Source: JBCBSP01 sp964550935 (GTDB lineage Bacteria; Pseudomonadota; Alphaproteobacteria; Caulobacterales; Maricaulaceae). Taken from it: a stretch of 64,000 bases of DNA. The stretch's first letter is position 1; each line of letters opens with the position of its first letter. The DNA lies in the NCBI GenBank assembly GCA_964550935.1, contig CAZKBB010000003.1, forward strand, positions 27,471 to 91,470, given 5' to 3'. Of the stretch, positions 1 to 7,935 are shown piece after piece. Below the pieces are notes generated by a model. It made no database searches. It was given only the letters and a program-made list of their open reading frames with translations, and had not been told where the DNA came from. The position numbers and the translations under genes are program-made.

Positions 1-225
1 GCCGGAAACGCGCGCATACGCGTCCGCGGCCAGGGCGGCGGCCTGTTCATGACGGACCAGGACATGCTTCAGCTTCGAGCCCGGCAGGGCGTCGTAGACC
101 GGCATGATCGCGCCGCCGGGATAGCCGAACACGTACTCCACGCCGGCGCGCTCCAGCGCCTCGACCACGAGGGTCGAGCCGGTGACAGGCTTCGTGGCGG
201 GTTTTGCGATCGTCTCTGCGGTCAT
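1..225 (-). CDS. ilvB: Acetolactate synthase large subunit, N-terminal part (runs off window)
   Basis: The first 75 residues of a ThDP-dependent acetohydroxyacid synthase are visible; the rest lies beyond the left edge. The fold start is typical: an EALERAGVEYVFGYPGG stretch at about residues 22-38, then MPVYDAL, and the catalytic Glu (E60 in RHEQAA) that activates the thiamine cofactor. The enzyme condenses pyruvate with pyruvate or 2-oxobutyrate in valine, leucine and isoleucine synthesis. It follows ilvC by 44 bases on the same strand, so the two are probably cotranscribed. The order ilvC then ilvB differs from the more common ilvB-ilvN-ilvC. The regulatory subunit ilvN is not in view and could follow. 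The start is the ATG at 225. Confidence 0.93.
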   Translation of the reverse strand, partial: MTAETIAKPATKPVTGSTLVVEALERAGVEYVFGYPGGAIMPVYDALPGSKLKHVLVRHEQAAALAADAYARVSG

Positions 226-269
226 GGTGTCATCCCCTCGTTCAAGCCCGCGCGAGGCCTTTTAAGCCG

Positions 270-1283
270 CTAGGCTTCGGCCGCATTGGCGCCGGGCTGC
301 AGCCAGGCCATGCGCTCGCGCAGGCGCTGGCCAGTCTTTTCGATGTCCTGCTCCAGGTCCTGGCGCAGCATGGCGTCGTATTTCGGCTTGCCGGCCTGGT
401 TCTCTAAGATCCAGTCCCGGGCGAACTGGCCCGACTGGATGTCGGCGAGCACCTCCTCCATGCGCTTGCGCGTCTCCTCGTTGATGACGCGCGGGCCGGA
501 GACGAGATCGCCGTATTTGGCGGTCTCGGAGATGAACTCGTGCATCTTCGCCAGGCCGCCCTCGTAGAAGAGATCGACGATCAGCTTCAGCTCGTGCAGG
601 CACTCGAAATAGGCGACCTCGGGCTTGTAGCCGGCCTTCACCAGCGTCTCGTAGCCGGCCACGACCAGCTCGCTCGCCCCGCCGCACAGGACGGCCTGCT
701 CGCCGAACAGATCGGTCTCGGTTTCTTCGGCGAAGCTGGTCTCGATCGCGCCGCCGGCGGTGCCGCCATTACCCTTACAGTAGGCCAGCGCCTTGTCGCG
801 GGCCTTTCCGGTGGCGTCCCGCCAGACCGCGAACAGGCTGGGCACGCCGCGCCCGCGCTCATACTCGCGCCGGACCAGATCTCCGGGACCCTTCGGGGCC
901 ACCAGGATGACGTCGATGTCCTCGCGCGGCTTGATCTGGCCGTAGTGGATGGAGAAGCCGTGCGCGACCATCAGCGTGTCGCCCGCGCTCATGTTCGGCC
1001 CGATCGCCTCGGCGTAGACGTCCTTGTGGCTCATGTCCGGGGTCAGCAGCGCGATCAGGCTCGCCGCCTTGGCCGCGTCGGCCGGGCTCTTCACGGTGAA
1101 GCCGTCCGCGGTGGCGCGCATCTCCGCCTTGCCGCCGGTGCGCGCGCCCACGATCACCTCATGACCGGAATCGCGCAGATTGCGCGCATGCGCCCGGCCC
1201 TGGCTGCCATAGCCGATGATGGCGACCGGCCCCGGCTTCAGGGCGGCGCCGTCGGCGTCGGCGTCGGTGTAGATCGTCTCCAT
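270..1283 (-). CDS. ilvC: Ketol-acid reductoisomerase (class I)
   Basis: A 337-residue class I enzyme of normal length. It isomerises and reduces acetolactate or acetohydroxybutyrate with NADPH in the branched-chain pathway. An N-terminal Rossmann motif GYGSQGRAHARNLRDSGH lies near residues 24-41. The C-terminal knotted domain carries acidic metal ligands in ETDLFGEQ, followed by the conserved AYFECLHELKLIVDL region. An AGGAGA ribosome site lies about nine bases before the ATG. Upstream are an intrinsic terminator and a Leu/Val/Ile-rich leader peptide, so expression is probably attenuated in response to branched-chain amino acid supply. ilvB follows downstream. Confidence 0.96.
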   Translation of the reverse strand: METIYTDADADGAALKPGPVAIIGYGSQGRAHARNLRDSGHEVIVGARTGGKAEMRATADGFTVKSPADAAKAASLIALLTPDMSHKDVYAEAIGPNMSAGDTLMVAHGFSIHYGQIKPREDIDVILVAPKGPGDLVRREYERGRGVPSLFAVWRDATGKARDKALAYCKGNGGTAGGAIETSFAEETETDLFGEQAVLCGGASELVVAGYETLVKAGYKPEVAYFECLHELKLIVDLFYEGGLAKMHEFISETAKYGDLVSGPRVINEETRKRMEEVLADIQSGQFARDWILENQAGKPKYDAMLRQDLEQDIEKTGQRLRERMAWLQPGANAAEA

Positions 1284-1344
1284 TTCAAGTCTCCTGGTCG
1301 TGTCGGGCGCGCTGGGGCGTGTGCCGGGTGAAAGGTCGGATAAA

Positions 1345-1374
1345 GAAAAACCCCGCTCCGGGTCCGGAGCGGGG
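1345..1374 (-). terminator. Intrinsic terminator ahead of ilvC (attenuator)
   Basis: Read leftward, CCCCGCTCCGG and CCGGAGCGGGG form an 11-bp perfect stem with a two-base apex (effectively a tetraloop), followed by TTTTT. It lies 60 bases before the ilvC start and 28 bases after the leader peptide stop. A terminator in front of a gene and behind a leader peptide is the hallmark of transcription attenuation. The competing arm is CCGGAGCGG at 1420-1428 inside the leader gene. Confidence 0.88.
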
Positions 1375-1402
1375 CTTGGCTTGCGTTCGGGCTGTTAAAC
1401 CG

Positions 1403-1540
1403 TCAAGCAGGCGCGCTCGCCGCTCCGGATATGGAGGCGGTAAGTACAAGAATGAGCGCAAGTACGAGGCCCGACGCCGTCAGCGTGACGGCGGCGCGGT
1501 CCTTGGCCAGGCTCACGGCTTGTGCGCGCGTGCGGTTCAA
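1403..1540 (-). CDS. ilv leader peptide (attenuator peptide)
   Basis: A 45-codon gene starting at TTG 1540, with a perfect AGGAG seven bases upstream (1548-1552). Residues 25-33 read LVLALILVL, a run of leucine, valine and isoleucine codons typical of ilv leader peptides. Nine bases within codons 38-41 (CCGGAGCGG) are complementary to the 5' arm of the downstream terminator. A ribosome stalled in the Leu/Val/Ile run would leave this segment free to form the antiterminator; one that reaches the stop would cover it. It could also be a small hydrophobic peptide, but the position and pairing argue for attenuation. Not named because no family match can be made at this length. Confidence 0.8.
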   Translation of the reverse strand: MNRTRAQAVSLAKDRAAVTLTASGLVLALILVLTASISGAASAPA

Positions 1541-1851
1541 AGGTCGGCTCCTGAAAAGCCCGGTTCAGCAAAAGGGAGGGTCGGCGACCCACGCCGTCCC
1601 TCGTCTGTGGGAAACTCTGCGGTTGATTGAACGCAGATGCAACAGGAAATTTGTCCGGACTTGCCGAAAAAATTTTAGCGCAATTTTTCCAGTGGCTTAT
1701 AGCGTTAAACCGGGCCGCGGGCGTTCGCTGTCGCAAAATTTATGTTTGACGCGGTGTGGAAAAGGCCTGCACGCTTCAACCGTCACGCAAGCGAATGCGT
1801 TGTGATCGGCGGGCTTGGGGCCTGCTGCAAGCGCGTTCAACGGAGCCGACG
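1541..1851. promoter_or_regulatory. AT-rich divergent promoter region between ilv and thr leaders
   Basis: About 310 bases without a gene, visibly AT-rich between 1640 and 1750. It must contain the promoters of both the leftward ilv and the rightward thr transcripts. A small inverted repeat TCTGCG/CGCAGA lies at 1617-1638. The ORFs that cross this region have no codon bias or motif. I could not identify a convincing -35 for the ilv side. Confidence 0.6.
1675..1703 (+). promoter_or_regulatory. Candidate thr operon promoter
   Basis: TTAGCG, 17 bases, then TATAGC. The -10 is identical to that of the better rpmE promoter in this window. Transcription would start near 1710, giving a leader of about 140 bases before the thr leader peptide. 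The -35 is a weak match. An alternative -35, TTGACG at 1746-1751, lacks a good -10. Confidence 0.4.
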
Positions 1852-1986
1852 ATGCGCCCTAACCCGGCCAACTCGCTTCTGATCTCGACCACCGGCGCGC
1901 CGCGCGCAGGCGGGCTCGGCGTGACCATTATTGGTACCGGCACCACCATGCTCACTGGACACAGGGAGCGGACCGGCGCGGCTTAA
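1852..1986 (+). CDS. thrL: thr operon leader peptide (attenuator peptide)
   Basis: A 44-residue peptide with a GGAG ribosome site six bases before its ATG. It is rich in threonine and isoleucine: LLISTTG near residues 9-15 and VTIIGTGTTMLTG near 24-36, the signature of thr leader peptides of the enterobacterial thrL kind. The segment GGGAGCGG at 1964-1971, just after the control codons, is complementary to CCGCTCCC (2016-2023) in the 5' arm of the terminator that follows. Stalling for threonyl- or isoleucyl-tRNA would therefore favour the antiterminator and let RNA polymerase reach thrA. The symbol is by functional analogy, since leader peptides are not conserved in sequence. Confidence 0.8.
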   Translation: MRPNPANSLLISTTGAPRAGGLGVTIIGTGTTMLTGHRERTGAA

Positions 1987-2013
1987 GCGAACACCACAGC
2001 AAAGCCCACACCG

Positions 2014-2047
2014 ACCCGCTCCCCGAAAACCGGCGAGCGGGTTTTTT
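2014..2047 (+). terminator. Intrinsic terminator ahead of thrA (attenuator)
   Basis: ACCCGCTC (2014-2021) pairs with GAGCGGGT (2035-2042), extended by three more pairs after one mismatch, and is followed by TTTTTT. It sits 27 bases after the leader peptide stop and 46 bases before thrA. It mirrors the ilv attenuator, including a shared GGAGCGG/CCGCTCC core. Confidence 0.85.
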
Positions 2048-2092
2048 GTTGCGCGAATTCAGCCCGGAACGGGCGAGGGGACACCACAGACC

Positions 2093-3871
2093 ATGGCGAA
2101 GGCGAACCAACCAGATCAGCAGGCCGAGCGCGAGCTCTGCGTGCTCAAATTCGGAAGCTCCGTGCTTGCTGGCGAGGTGGACTACGCCGCGGTGGCCGGC
2201 GAGGTCTACCGCCATGTGCGCGACGGGGAGACCGTGATCGCGGTGGTCTCCGCGCTCGCCGGCGAGACCGACGCGCTTCTGGCCCAGGCCGAGGCGGTCG
2301 GCGGCGAGGCGCCCGGCGAGCTGGTCGCCCGGCTCGCCCGCGTCGGCGAGCTGCGCTCAGCCGCGCTCACCGCTCTGGCGCTTTCGCGCGTCGGGGTTCG
2401 CGCCCGGGTGCTCGATCCCGACGAGATGGGCCTTTATGCGCAGGGCGATCCGCTCGATTCCGATCTTTGCGCGCTGGATGCGGACCGCGTGGCCGAGGCC
2501 GTGGACGGCGCCGAGGCGGTCGTGGTGCCGGGCTTCTGCGCCAAGCACGCCGAGCATGGCGTCGCCACGCTGGGGCGCGGCGGCACGGACCTCACCGCGG
2601 TCTTTTTCGCCGCCAAGGTCGGCGCGCGCCGGGTTCGTCTGATCAAGGACGTGGACGGGGTCTATGCGGAGGATCCGGCGAAAAACCCCAAGGCGGAACG
2701 CTTCGCCGAGCTCGACTACGTCGAGGCCGCCAAGGCGAGCGCCGGGCTGATCCAGCCCAAGGCGATCGATATGGCCCGCGACACCGGGGTGGTCATCGAG
2801 GTGGCCAGCCTCGGCGCGGGCGAGGCCACGCGCATCGCGGCGAAACCGGCGCGCAAGTCCCCCACGCGTCCGGTCCAGCCGCTGCGCGTGGCCCTGCTCG
2901 GCTGCGGCGCGGTCGGCGCGGGCGCGCTGGCCATGCTCAAGAGCCGTCCCGACCTGTTCGAGATGAACCCGGTCCTGGTGCGCGATCCGGCCAAACACGA
3001 GGCCTCGGGCCTCGGCGCGGTGTTCACCGACAAGCTGGAGCGCGCCCTGTCCGGCGGGCCCGATCTGGTGATCGAGGCGATCGGCGGCGCGGACTACCCC
3101 GCCGACATCATCGAAAGCGCGCTGAACGCCGGCGCCCACGTCGTGACCGCCAACAAGGCCGCCGTGGCCAAGCACTACGCCCGGCTGCACGCCGCCTCAG
3201 AGCGCTCCGGCGCGATGTTCGCCTTCTCCGCCTCGGTGGGCGGCGGCGCGCCCGTGATAGAGGCTGTGCGCCGACTGCGCGAACGCTCGGGCCTCGCCGC
3301 GGTGGAAGGCGTCATGAACGGCACCGGCAACTTCATCCTGTCCAAGCTGGGCGAAGGCTGGGCGTTCGAGGACGCGGTGAAGACGGCCCAGGAGATGGGC
3401 TTCGCCGAGGCCGATCCGAGCGCGGACGTCGACGGCCATGACGCCGCCGACAAGCTCTCCATCCTGATCCGGGAGGCGTTCGGCGCGGACGTTGCCCCGC
3501 AGGAGATCGCGAAGGACTCCTTAAGCGTCGCCTCCCCTGAAAGCGCGCGCGAGGCGCTTCAGCGCGGGGAGGTGTTCAAGCAGGTCGGCCGCTGCGTTCT
3601 GAAGGAGGACGGCTCGGTCGAGGCGTCCGTCGTGGTCGCCCCGGTCAAGCAGGGCGGCGCCCTGTCGCGTACGCGCAACGAGGAGAACGCCTTCCTGGTG
3701 ACCGAAGCCTCAGGCCGTGTTCACGCCATCCACGGCAAGGGCGCCGGGCGCTGGCCCACCGCCGCAGCCGTATTCGCCGACGTCATGGATGTTCAGAGGG
3801 CCGCCGCCGCGGTAGGTCTAGCGAAAGCGCTGGCCGAAGAAAGCGCGCAACCGGCCCTGAAGCGGGCCTGA
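2093..3871 (+). CDS. thrA: Bifunctional aspartate kinase-homoserine dehydrogenase without ACT domains
   Basis: A 592-residue fusion. Residues 14-245 are an aspartate kinase domain with an altered lysine motif, KFGSSV instead of KFGGTSV, plus GRGGTDLTAVFFA and KDVDGVYAEDP. From about residue 262 comes a homoserine dehydrogenase: LLGCGAVGAGA dinucleotide motif, VTANKAAVAKHY, NGTGNFILS and the catalytic stretch ADPSADVDGHDAADK. Known ThrA proteins are about 820 residues, with two ACT domains between the enzymes that bind threonine. Here the linker is only about 17 residues and there is no C-terminal ACT either, so allosteric threonine inhibition is probably lost. The start is the ATG after the attenuator; longer forms would read through the terminator. 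It heads thrABC-ilvD. Confidence 0.9.
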   Translation: MAKANQPDQQAERELCVLKFGSSVLAGEVDYAAVAGEVYRHVRDGETVIAVVSALAGETDALLAQAEAVGGEAPGELVARLARVGELRSAALTALALSRVGVRARVLDPDEMGLYAQGDPLDSDLCALDADRVAEAVDGAEAVVVPGFCAKHAEHGVATLGRGGTDLTAVFFAAKVGARRVRLIKDVDGVYAEDPAKNPKAERFAELDYVEAAKASAGLIQPKAIDMARDTGVVIEVASLGAGEATRIAAKPARKSPTRPVQPLRVALLGCGAVGAGALAMLKSRPDLFEMNPVLVRDPAKHEASGLGAVFTDKLERALSGGPDLVIEAIGGADYPADIIESALNAGAHVVTANKAAVAKHYARLHAASERSGAMFAFSASVGGGAPVIEAVRRLRERSGLAAVEGVMNGTGNFILSKLGEGWAFEDAVKTAQEMGFAEADPSADVDGHDAADKLSILIREAFGADVAPQEIAKDSLSVASPESAREALQRGEVFKQVGRCVLKEDGSVEASVVVAPVKQGGALSRTRNEENAFLVTEASGRVHAIHGKGAGRWPTAAAVFADVMDVQRAAAAVGLAKALAEESAQPALKRA

Positions 3872-3930
3872 GGCGCGCTGAACTCCGCCCCCTGACGCGA
3901 ACGGACCCGCCTTAAGGAACGGACACCACC

Positions 3931-4887
3931 ATGACGGCGATTTCAGCCGCGAGCGCGCCGGCCAGCATCGGCAATGTCGGCGTCGGCTTCGACGTGCTCG
4001 GCCAGGCCTTCGACGCGGCGCGCGACCATGTGGTCGCACACGCTGAAGACCGGCCCGGCGCCCGGCTCGGCGCGGTGTCGGGCCTTGTCGCGCGCCTGCC
4101 GGACACCGCGAAGACCAACACCGCGCTCGCCGCGGCCGAGGCCGTGCTCACAGCGGCGAACGCGAAGACCGGCGTGCGCCTCGACATCCGCAAGGGCGTG
4201 CCGCTCAGCGCCGGCATGGGCGGCTCTGCGGCCTCCGCGGTGGCCGCGGCGGCGGCGGTGAACGCGCTTCTGGGCTCGCCGTTCTCCACCGGCGAGCTCC
4301 TGCCTTTCGCGATGGAGGGCGAGCGGGTCTCCTCCGATCCGCCGCCCTGGGACAATGTGATGGCCGCCCTACATGGCGGGTTGGTGATCGCGGCTTCGCT
4401 CGAAGCCGGTCTCGTCAAGCGCCTGCCCGCGCCCGACGGGGTGGTGTCGATCCTGTTTCACCCTGACGCCGAAATCGAAACGCGCGCCGCGCGCGGCATC
4501 TTGAAGCCCGAGGTCTCCATGGAGATCGCCGTGGAGCACGCCCGGCGCATCGCCGCGTTCAGCGCAGGCTGCGCCAGCGGCGATCTGGACCTGATCAAGG
4601 CCGGGCTCGAAGACATCCTCGTGGAGCCCCAGCGCGCCCATCTTCTGCCCGCCCTGCCTGCGGTCAAGCACGCCGCCATCGCGGCCGGCGCTCTGGGCTG
4701 CTCGCTGTCGGGCTCAGGCCCGTCCGTCTTCGCTTGGGCGCGCGATGAGGAGGCCGACCGCGTCGAACAGGCCATGGCCGGCGCGTTCGAGGCGGCTGCG
4801 CTCGGCGTTCGGGTCTATCGCGCCCCGATCCAGTCGGACGGCGTGCGCCTGGAGCGCGCCGACATCCTGGAGGGGGCGGGCTCGTGA
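3931..4887 (+). CDS. thrB: Homoserine kinase (GHMP family)
   Basis: A 318-residue GHMP kinase that phosphorylates homoserine for threonine synthesis. The ATP-binding GHMP motif is PLSAGMGGSAAS at residues 91-102, and the N-terminal substrate loop is ASIGNVGVGFDVLGQAFD. The C-terminal glycine motif is GCSLSGSGPSVFAW. Many alphaproteobacteria instead use the unrelated choline-kinase-like ThrB, so this enterobacterial-type gene in an enterobacterial-type operon order is notable. An AAGGA site precedes the ATG. Its stop overlaps the GTG start of thrC by four bases (GTGA), implying translational coupling. Confidence 0.94.
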   Translation: MTAISAASAPASIGNVGVGFDVLGQAFDAARDHVVAHAEDRPGARLGAVSGLVARLPDTAKTNTALAAAEAVLTAANAKTGVRLDIRKGVPLSAGMGGSAASAVAAAAAVNALLGSPFSTGELLPFAMEGERVSSDPPPWDNVMAALHGGLVIAASLEAGLVKRLPAPDGVVSILFHPDAEIETRAARGILKPEVSMEIAVEHARRIAAFSAGCASGDLDLIKAGLEDILVEPQRAHLLPALPAVKHAAIAAGALGCSLSGSGPSVFAWARDEEADRVEQAMAGAFEAAALGVRVYRAPIQSDGVRLERADILEGAGS

Positions 4888-6191
4888 AGCTGGTCTCGAC
4901 GCGCGGCGACGCCCCGGCTGTCAGCCTGAGCGAGGCGATCCGGAACGGCGCCGCGCCGGACGGCGGGCTGTACCTGCCCGAGCAGCGCCCGGACGCTCCC
5001 GAGGCGGCGCTGAACCCCGATCTGAACCTGGCGTCCTTCGCCGCGGCCATGCTCGCTCCGGTTTTCGAGGGCGACCGGCTGGACGGTGAGCTCGCCGCGA
5101 TCTGTTCGGAGGCCTTCACCTTCGACACGCCCGTCGTCACGCCCGATCCAGGCCGACCGACCCTGAAGGCGCTGGAGCTGTTTCACGGCCCCACCGGCGC
5201 GTTCAAGGATTTCGGCGCGCGCTTCTTGATGGCCTGCTTTGACCGGCTGGGCGAAGCGGGCGATCCGCTGACCGTTCTGGCCGCCACCTCAGGCGACACC
5301 GGCGGTGCGGTCGGCTGCGCGGCGGAGGGGCGCGACGCGGTGCGCGCGGTGATCCTGTTCCCCAAGGGCCGGGTTTCACGCTTTCAGGAGCATCAGCTGT
5401 GCTGCTGGAACCCGCCGGTGCGCGCGCTGCGCGTGGAGGGCGATTTCGACGCCTGCCAGAAGACGGTGAAAGCCGCCTTCGCCGACCGGGCGCTGTCTGA
5501 GCGTCACCGCCTGACGAGCGCGAACTCGATCAACATCGCCCGGCTTCTGCCCCAGGCCGCCTATCTCTCCCGCGCAGCGGTGCGCGCGAAGGCCGAGCAC
5601 GGCGTTGAGCCGGGCTTCATCATCCCCACGGGCAATCTCGGACACGCCTTCGCCGGGCTTTATGCGCGCGCCATGGGCTTCCCGATCGGGCCCATGGTGC
5701 TCGGGGTGAACGCGAACGCGACCTTGAAGGTCTGGGCCGAGACCGGGTCGTACGAGGCGCGCGCCTCGATCGCCACGATCGCGAACGCCATGGATGTCGG
5801 CGCGCCGTCGAACTTCGAGCGCCTCGCCGCTATGGGCGAGACCGCGGGCGAAGTCGGCGTGGAGCAGGTGTTCGACGAGACGATCCGTGAGCGGATCAAA
5901 ACCGAGTATGACGCGACCGGCTATGTCTGGTGTCCCCACTCCGCGATCGCGGCGGAGGCGTTCGAACGCCTGCCCGCACAAGAGCGCGCCGCCCGGCCCT
6001 GGCTGTGCGCGGCGACCGCCCATCCGTTCAAGTTCGCCGACGTGGTCGAGCCGGTGATCGGCGCGGCCGTGTCCCCGAGCCCCGCGCTCGCCGAGGTGCT
6101 GGACCGGCCCGCGTCCGCGCTCGACATCGCGCCGGGCGTCGACGGGCTCGCCGCCGCGCTCGCGGGCGAGACCGCCCGGGCCCAGGCCTGA
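4884..6191 (+). CDS. thrC: Threonine synthase
   Basis: A 435-residue PLP enzyme that converts O-phosphohomoserine to threonine. PLP is bound by K108 in the motif HGPTGAFKDFGARF. The phosphate-binding region TSGDTGGAVGCA and the SANSINIARLLPQ stretch are intact, matching the fungal/E. coli class of threonine synthase. The start is GTG 4884, overlapping the thrB stop, with a GGAGGGGG ribosome site inside thrB. It is the third gene of the thr operon, with ilvD 33 bases downstream. Confidence 0.95.
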   Translation: MKLVSTRGDAPAVSLSEAIRNGAAPDGGLYLPEQRPDAPEAALNPDLNLASFAAAMLAPVFEGDRLDGELAAICSEAFTFDTPVVTPDPGRPTLKALELFHGPTGAFKDFGARFLMACFDRLGEAGDPLTVLAATSGDTGGAVGCAAEGRDAVRAVILFPKGRVSRFQEHQLCCWNPPVRALRVEGDFDACQKTVKAAFADRALSERHRLTSANSINIARLLPQAAYLSRAAVRAKAEHGVEPGFIIPTGNLGHAFAGLYARAMGFPIGPMVLGVNANATLKVWAETGSYEARASIATIANAMDVGAPSNFERLAAMGETAGEVGVEQVFDETIRERIKTEYDATGYVWCPHSAIAAEAFERLPAQERAARPWLCAATAHPFKFADVVEPVIGAAVSPSPALAEVLDRPASALDIAPGVDGLAAALAGETARAQA

Positions 6192-6224
6192 TCCATCCCC
6201 GCCCCTCCATCCGGACCAGAGAGA

Positions 6225-7907
6225 ATGACGGAAAAGAAGAGCCCATCGCGCACCTTGATCGAAGGCCCCTCCCGCGCGCCGGCCCGCGCCATGCTGCGCG
6301 CGGCGGGCATGGACGACGCCGCGCTCGCCAAGCCGATGATCGCCATCGTGAACACCTGGACGACGGTGACGCCGTGCAACATGCACCTGGACGGTCTCGC
6401 CAAGCGCGCCAGAGCCGGGATCGAGGCGGCCGGCGCGACGGCGGTGGACTTCAACACGATCGTGGTCACCGACGGCATCGCCATGGGCACCGAGGGCATG
6501 CGCGCCTCGCTGATGAGCCGGGAGGCGATCGCCGATTCCGCAGAGCTCGCCGTGCGCGGCCATTGTCTGGATGCGGTTCTGTTCCTGGTGGGCTGCGACA
6601 AGACCCTGCCCGGCGCGGCGATGGCCGCTGCGCGTCTCGATCTGCCGAGCGTGGTGCTCTATGGCGGCTCGATCATGCCGGGCAAGCTCGGCGAGAAAAG
6701 CGTGACCATCCAGGACGTGTTCGAGGCGGTCGGCGCGTGCGCGGCCGGCAAGATCACCGAGGACGAGCTGATCGAGGTGGAGAAGGCCGCCTGCCCCGGC
6801 GCGGGCGCGTGCGGGGGCCAGTTCACCGCGAACACCATGGCGCTCGCGCTGACCCTGCTTGGCCTGTCGCCCATGGGGCTGAACGATATCCCGGCCGTGG
6901 ACCCGGCCAAGCCCGACGCCGCGGAAGAGGCCGGGCGCCTGGTGGTCGAAGCCTTCAAGGCCGGGCGTAATCCGCGCGCGCTCATCACCCCGACCGCGCT
7001 GAGGAACGCCGCCACGGCCGTGACCGCGACGGCCGGCTCCACAAACGCGGTGCTGCACCTGCTCGCCATCGCGCGCGAGGCGGGGCTGGCGCGCTCGGAC
7101 TTCGACATCGACGTGTTCGACACGGTCTCGCGCGCCACGCCCGTGATCGCCGACCTCAAGCCCGGCGGGCGATACATGGCGCCGGACATGGCCGCGGCCG
7201 GGGGCTCGAAGCTGCTGGTCCAGCGCCTGCAGGCCGCGGGCCTTCTCACCGACGCGCCGACCGTGACCGGTCAAAGCCTGTTCGAGGCCGCCGCGGACGG
7301 TAGGGAGACGCCCGGCCAGGACGTGATCTTGAGCGCGGACAAGCCTTTAAAGTCCCGCGGCGGCTTCGGCGTGCTCTACGGCGATCTCGCCCCTGACGGC
7401 TGCGTGGCCAAGCTCGCCGGCCATGACCGGCTGCAGTTTGAAGGCCCCGCCAAGGTGTTCGATCGCGAGGAGGACTGCTTCGCCGCGGTCAACGAAGGTC
7501 GCATCGAGAAGGGCGACATCGTCGTCATTCGCTATGAAGGCCCCGCCGGCGGGCCGGGCATGCGCGAGATGCTCGCCGTGACCGCCGCGATCCAGGGCGC
7601 GGGGCTCGGCGACGACGTGGCGCTGATCACCGACGGGCGCTTCTCCGGGGCGACCTACGGCTTCATGGTCGGCCATGTGGCGCCGGAAGCCGCTCACGGC
7701 GGACCCGTAGCGCTGGTGCGCGACGGCGACCGGATCACGATCGACGTGGAGGCCCGGCGCATCGACGTGGACGCCGATCTCGAGGCGCGCCGCGGCGCGT
7801 GGACGCCCTGCCCGCCGCGCTACGCCTCCGGCGCGTTCGCGAAATACGCAAGGCTCGTGGGCTCGGCCTCGCACGGCGGCGTGACGAGCTTTCCCTTCGA
7901 GGACTGA
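6225..7907 (+). CDS. ilvD: Dihydroxy-acid dehydratase
   Basis: A 560-residue iron-sulfur dehydratase giving 2-oxo acids in valine and isoleucine synthesis. Cluster cysteines are visible at C51 (TPCNMHL), C124 (VGCDKTLPG) and C196 (CPGAGACGGQFT). The conserved C-terminal DGRFSGATYGF is present. It lies 33 bases after thrC with a GAGAGA site before the ATG. Isoleucine is made from threonine, so placing ilvD behind thrABC ties it to the Thr/Ile-responsive leader. The next gene is convergent. Confidence 0.96.
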   Translation: MTEKKSPSRTLIEGPSRAPARAMLRAAGMDDAALAKPMIAIVNTWTTVTPCNMHLDGLAKRARAGIEAAGATAVDFNTIVVTDGIAMGTEGMRASLMSREAIADSAELAVRGHCLDAVLFLVGCDKTLPGAAMAAARLDLPSVVLYGGSIMPGKLGEKSVTIQDVFEAVGACAAGKITEDELIEVEKAACPGAGACGGQFTANTMALALTLLGLSPMGLNDIPAVDPAKPDAAEEAGRLVVEAFKAGRNPRALITPTALRNAATAVTATAGSTNAVLHLLAIAREAGLARSDFDIDVFDTVSRATPVIADLKPGGRYMAPDMAAAGGSKLLVQRLQAAGLLTDAPTVTGQSLFEAAADGRETPGQDVILSADKPLKSRGGFGVLYGDLAPDGCVAKLAGHDRLQFEGPAKVFDREEDCFAAVNEGRIEKGDIVVIRYEGPAGGPGMREMLAVTAAIQGAGLGDDVALITDGRFSGATYGFMVGHVAPEAAHGGPVALVRDGDRITIDVEARRIDVDADLEARRGAWTPCPPRYASGAFAKYARLVGSASHGGVTSFPFED

Positions 7908-7935
7908 GGCTGGGATCCGGGCGGCGCGCGGAGTA

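Noticed and set aside
5376..7274. Long - strand frame opposite thrC and ilvD
   Set aside because: It is the antisense shadow of two well-defined enzymes, with no start context or protein signature.
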